Source of the DNA: Phycisphaeraceae bacterium
GTDB taxonomy: Bacteria; Planctomycetota; Phycisphaerae; Phycisphaerales; Phycisphaeraceae
Assembly (NCBI GenBank): GCA_002704825.1
Contig: PAIY01000108.1
Coordinates: 1-44,457, forward strand
DNA length: 44,457 nt
Reading direction: 5' to 3'
Part shown: piece by piece, positions 43,204 to 44,457 of the stretch
Numbering within the stretch: the stretch's first letter is position 1
Layout of the letters: each line of letters begins with the position of its first letter
Notes under the pieces: generated by a model
Seen by the model: only the letters and a program-made list of their open reading frames with translations
What the model was told of the DNA's origin: nothing
Databases searched by the model: none
Position numbers and translations under genes: made by a program

Positions 43204-44457
43204 TTGAACTGGAATCTTTTTTGGCACCATTGGCGCACACGCGTGTCGCCCAAATTGCGGCGTATCTGTAAGTCCGTCGCCAAGGCGCGCAGACACCGGC
43301 AGCAAACCAGCTACCTGGCGGCGCGGCGGAACATGTGGATTGACGGACTGGAAAACCGCCAACTCCTGAGCAGCGTCACACCCGAGTCCTCGCTTGCAGC
43401 CAATGCCGTTGTCGTGGACTTCGATTCGACCAGCATCACCTCCTACAACGGATCGCATCAGGATGTCTCGGGGGACACTCAATCGCAGGATTTGGGCCAA
43501 ACGTTGTACCAATTTGGTAACAATTGGAAAAAAACTGCGTTGAATTACAACATTACCGCCAACACCGTCATTGAGTTCGACTTCAAGTCCACCCAACAAG
43601 GCGAAATCCACGGCATCGGCTTCGACACCGATGACACCCTCAGCCCTGAAACCTTCTTCCAACTCTATGGCACGCAAAACGACTGGGGCATCTCCAGTGT
43701 CGATCAATACGACGCCAGCGCTGGCAACTGGAAACACTACACCATCAATGTCGGCGACTTCTTCACCGGCCAGTTCAACTACCTGACCTTCGGCATGGAT
43801 CACGATGTCTATGGCGCGAACGGTAACAACTTTTTTGCCAACGTCACCATCTACGAAGACACCACTGATACAGGCGGCGACACCGGTGGTGATACAGGCG
43901 GTGACACGGATGACGGCTCGATCAACTTCAACGACTACACCGTCAACAGCTACGACCCCAACCAGGACATCACCAAGAGCTATGCCGTCACCAATGCCGG
44001 CGCCCAACTTTCAGTCTCCGGCAATACCTGGAAACAGGTGCTCATCAATCACAATGTCACCGCTGAGACCATCCTTGAATTCGACTTCACCTCAACCGCT
44101 GAAGGTGAAGTCCAGGGCATCGGTTTTGACAACGACCTGGGACTCAGTGGCGACAAGTTCTTCAAAGTCTTCGGCACGCAAAACTGGGGCATCCAGGATT
44201 TCGACACCTACACCACCGCCCAAGGCACTGTGCATTACACCATCAACGTCGGCCAATACTTCACCGGTTACACCCAGTACATGGTCTTCGGCAATGACCA
44301 CGATGTGAACAACCCCACCGCTGCAGCAGCCTTCAGCAATGTCCGACTCTACGAACCGTCAACGGGAAACTCCGGGGGTGACACGGGCGGCGATACCGGG
44401 GGCGATACCGGCGGGGATACCGGCAGTGACACCACCACAACCACCGACATCAACTTC
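43204..44457 (+). CDS. Planctomycete-type extracellular repeat protein, 3' end beyond window
   Basis: The frame is open after a TGA at 43159-43161 and runs off the window end (418 codons seen). The best start is TTG at 43204, preceded by GGAGGAAGACGC; ATG at 43333 is the only nearby ATG and has no ribosome site. The basic N-terminus leads into MWIDGLENRQLLSSV, a planctomycete extracellular-protein motif (as in Pfam Planc_extracel). Two copies of a carbohydrate-binding-like beta module follow, each about 145 residues: WKKTALNYNITANTVIEFDF, IHGIGFDTDD and YGTQNDWGISSVDQYD in the first; WKQVLINHNVTAETILEFDF and GTQNWGIQDFDTY in the second. A third begins at 44446. GGDT-repeat linkers join them. 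A catalytic domain may follow downstream. Confidence 0.75.
   Translation, partial: MNWNLFWHHWRTRVSPKLRRICKSVAKARRHRQQTSYLAARRNMWIDGLENRQLLSSVTPESSLAANAVVVDFDSTSITSYNGSHQDVSGDTQSQDLGQTLYQFGNNWKKTALNYNITANTVIEFDFKSTQQGEIHGIGFDTDDTLSPETFFQLYGTQNDWGISSVDQYDASAGNWKHYTINVGDFFTGQFNYLTFGMDHDVYGANGNNFFANVTIYEDTTDTGGDTGGDTGGDTDDGSINFNDYTVNSYDPNQDITKSYAVTNAGAQLSVSGNTWKQVLINHNVTAETILEFDFTSTAEGEVQGIGFDNDLGLSGDKFFKVFGTQNWGIQDFDTYTTAQGTVHYTINVGQYFTGYTQYMVFGNDHDVNNPTAAAAFSNVRLYEPSTGNSGGDTGGDTGGDTGGDTGSDTTTTTDINF
43873..43908 (+). repeat. GGDT linker, three 12-bp units
   Basis: Three consecutive codon sets for Gly-Gly-Asp-Thr separate the first and second beta modules. The units differ at synonymous third positions, so this is not a very recent slippage product. 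Confidence 0.7.
44374..44421 (+). repeat. GGDT linker, four 12-bp units
   Basis: Four Gly-Gly-Asp-Thr units followed by GSDTTTTT join the second module to a third that starts at the window edge. The copy number differs from the first linker, showing length variation within one gene. Confidence 0.7.

Noticed and set aside
43123..44007. 294-codon minus-strand frame rich in Val, Gly and Ile
   Set aside because: It is the mirror of the extracellular repeat gene; its composition is skewed, it matches no family and the plus-strand modules are clearly repeated.
43873..44421. GGDT repeats considered as a CRISPR-like or satellite array
   Set aside because: The units are in frame with coding modules and encode linkers; there are no spacers.

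Overview
The window looks like a piece of a planctomycete chromosome, most likely class Phycisphaerae. This is inferred from an N-terminal LENRQLLSSV motif of the planctomycete extracellular-protein type (gene at 43204), LacI regulators paired with FTLIELLVV pseudopilins, and very large secreted carbohydrate-active proteins. It is almost entirely a polysaccharide-foraging region. I see no transposase, integrase, phage gene or CRISPR array. There is one tRNA gene, tRNA-Lys(CUU).

Layout. (1) 1-3032: the tail of a ROK-family protein, an intact Gfo/Idh/MocA oxidoreductase, and a decayed stretch with broken coding fragments on both strands, including a GH65/GH95-like glycosidase remnant. (2) 11975-3072, minus strand: a tight operon behind a good sigma70-type promoter, in the order PIG-L deacetylase, NagB-like deaminase (with an in-frame TGA), a solute-binding protein fused to a MalF-type permease, a MalG-type permease with a roughly 385-residue insertion, an SGNH esterase and a GH29 alpha-L-fucosidase. 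This reads as uptake and catabolism of an acylated, fucosylated, N-acetyl-amino-sugar glycan. The ATPase is not here. (3) 12035-12918: no intact gene, but a 161-bp palindromic element. (4) 20376-12919: a 2485-residue secreted protein with four sets of seven propeller-type repeats. (5) 21066-22430: an AGE-epimerase-like protein, convergent with a minus-strand operon (30536-22451) of a GH2-like giant, a GH36-like alpha-galactosidase, a MarC membrane protein and an (alpha/alpha)-barrel protein.

(6) 30675-36358: a LacI regulator, a pseudopilin and a LamG lectin on the minus strand, divergent from a heparinase II/III-like lyase and a nitrilase-family amidase. The divergent promoters overlap. (7) 36381-41829: a second set in the same order, LacI, pseudopilin and a large GH-A-clan hydrolase, with a shared operator motif before the lacI gene and before the pseudopilin gene. 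(8) 42365-44457: tRNA-Lys, a small exported protein, and the start of a repeat-containing extracellular protein whose best start is a TTG, so ATG-only gene calling misses it.

The most unusual items are the two rebuilt ABC transporter subunits, the duplicated LacI-pseudopilin-secreted protein cassette, and the 4 x 7 propeller protein. Family names come from motif reading, without database searches.
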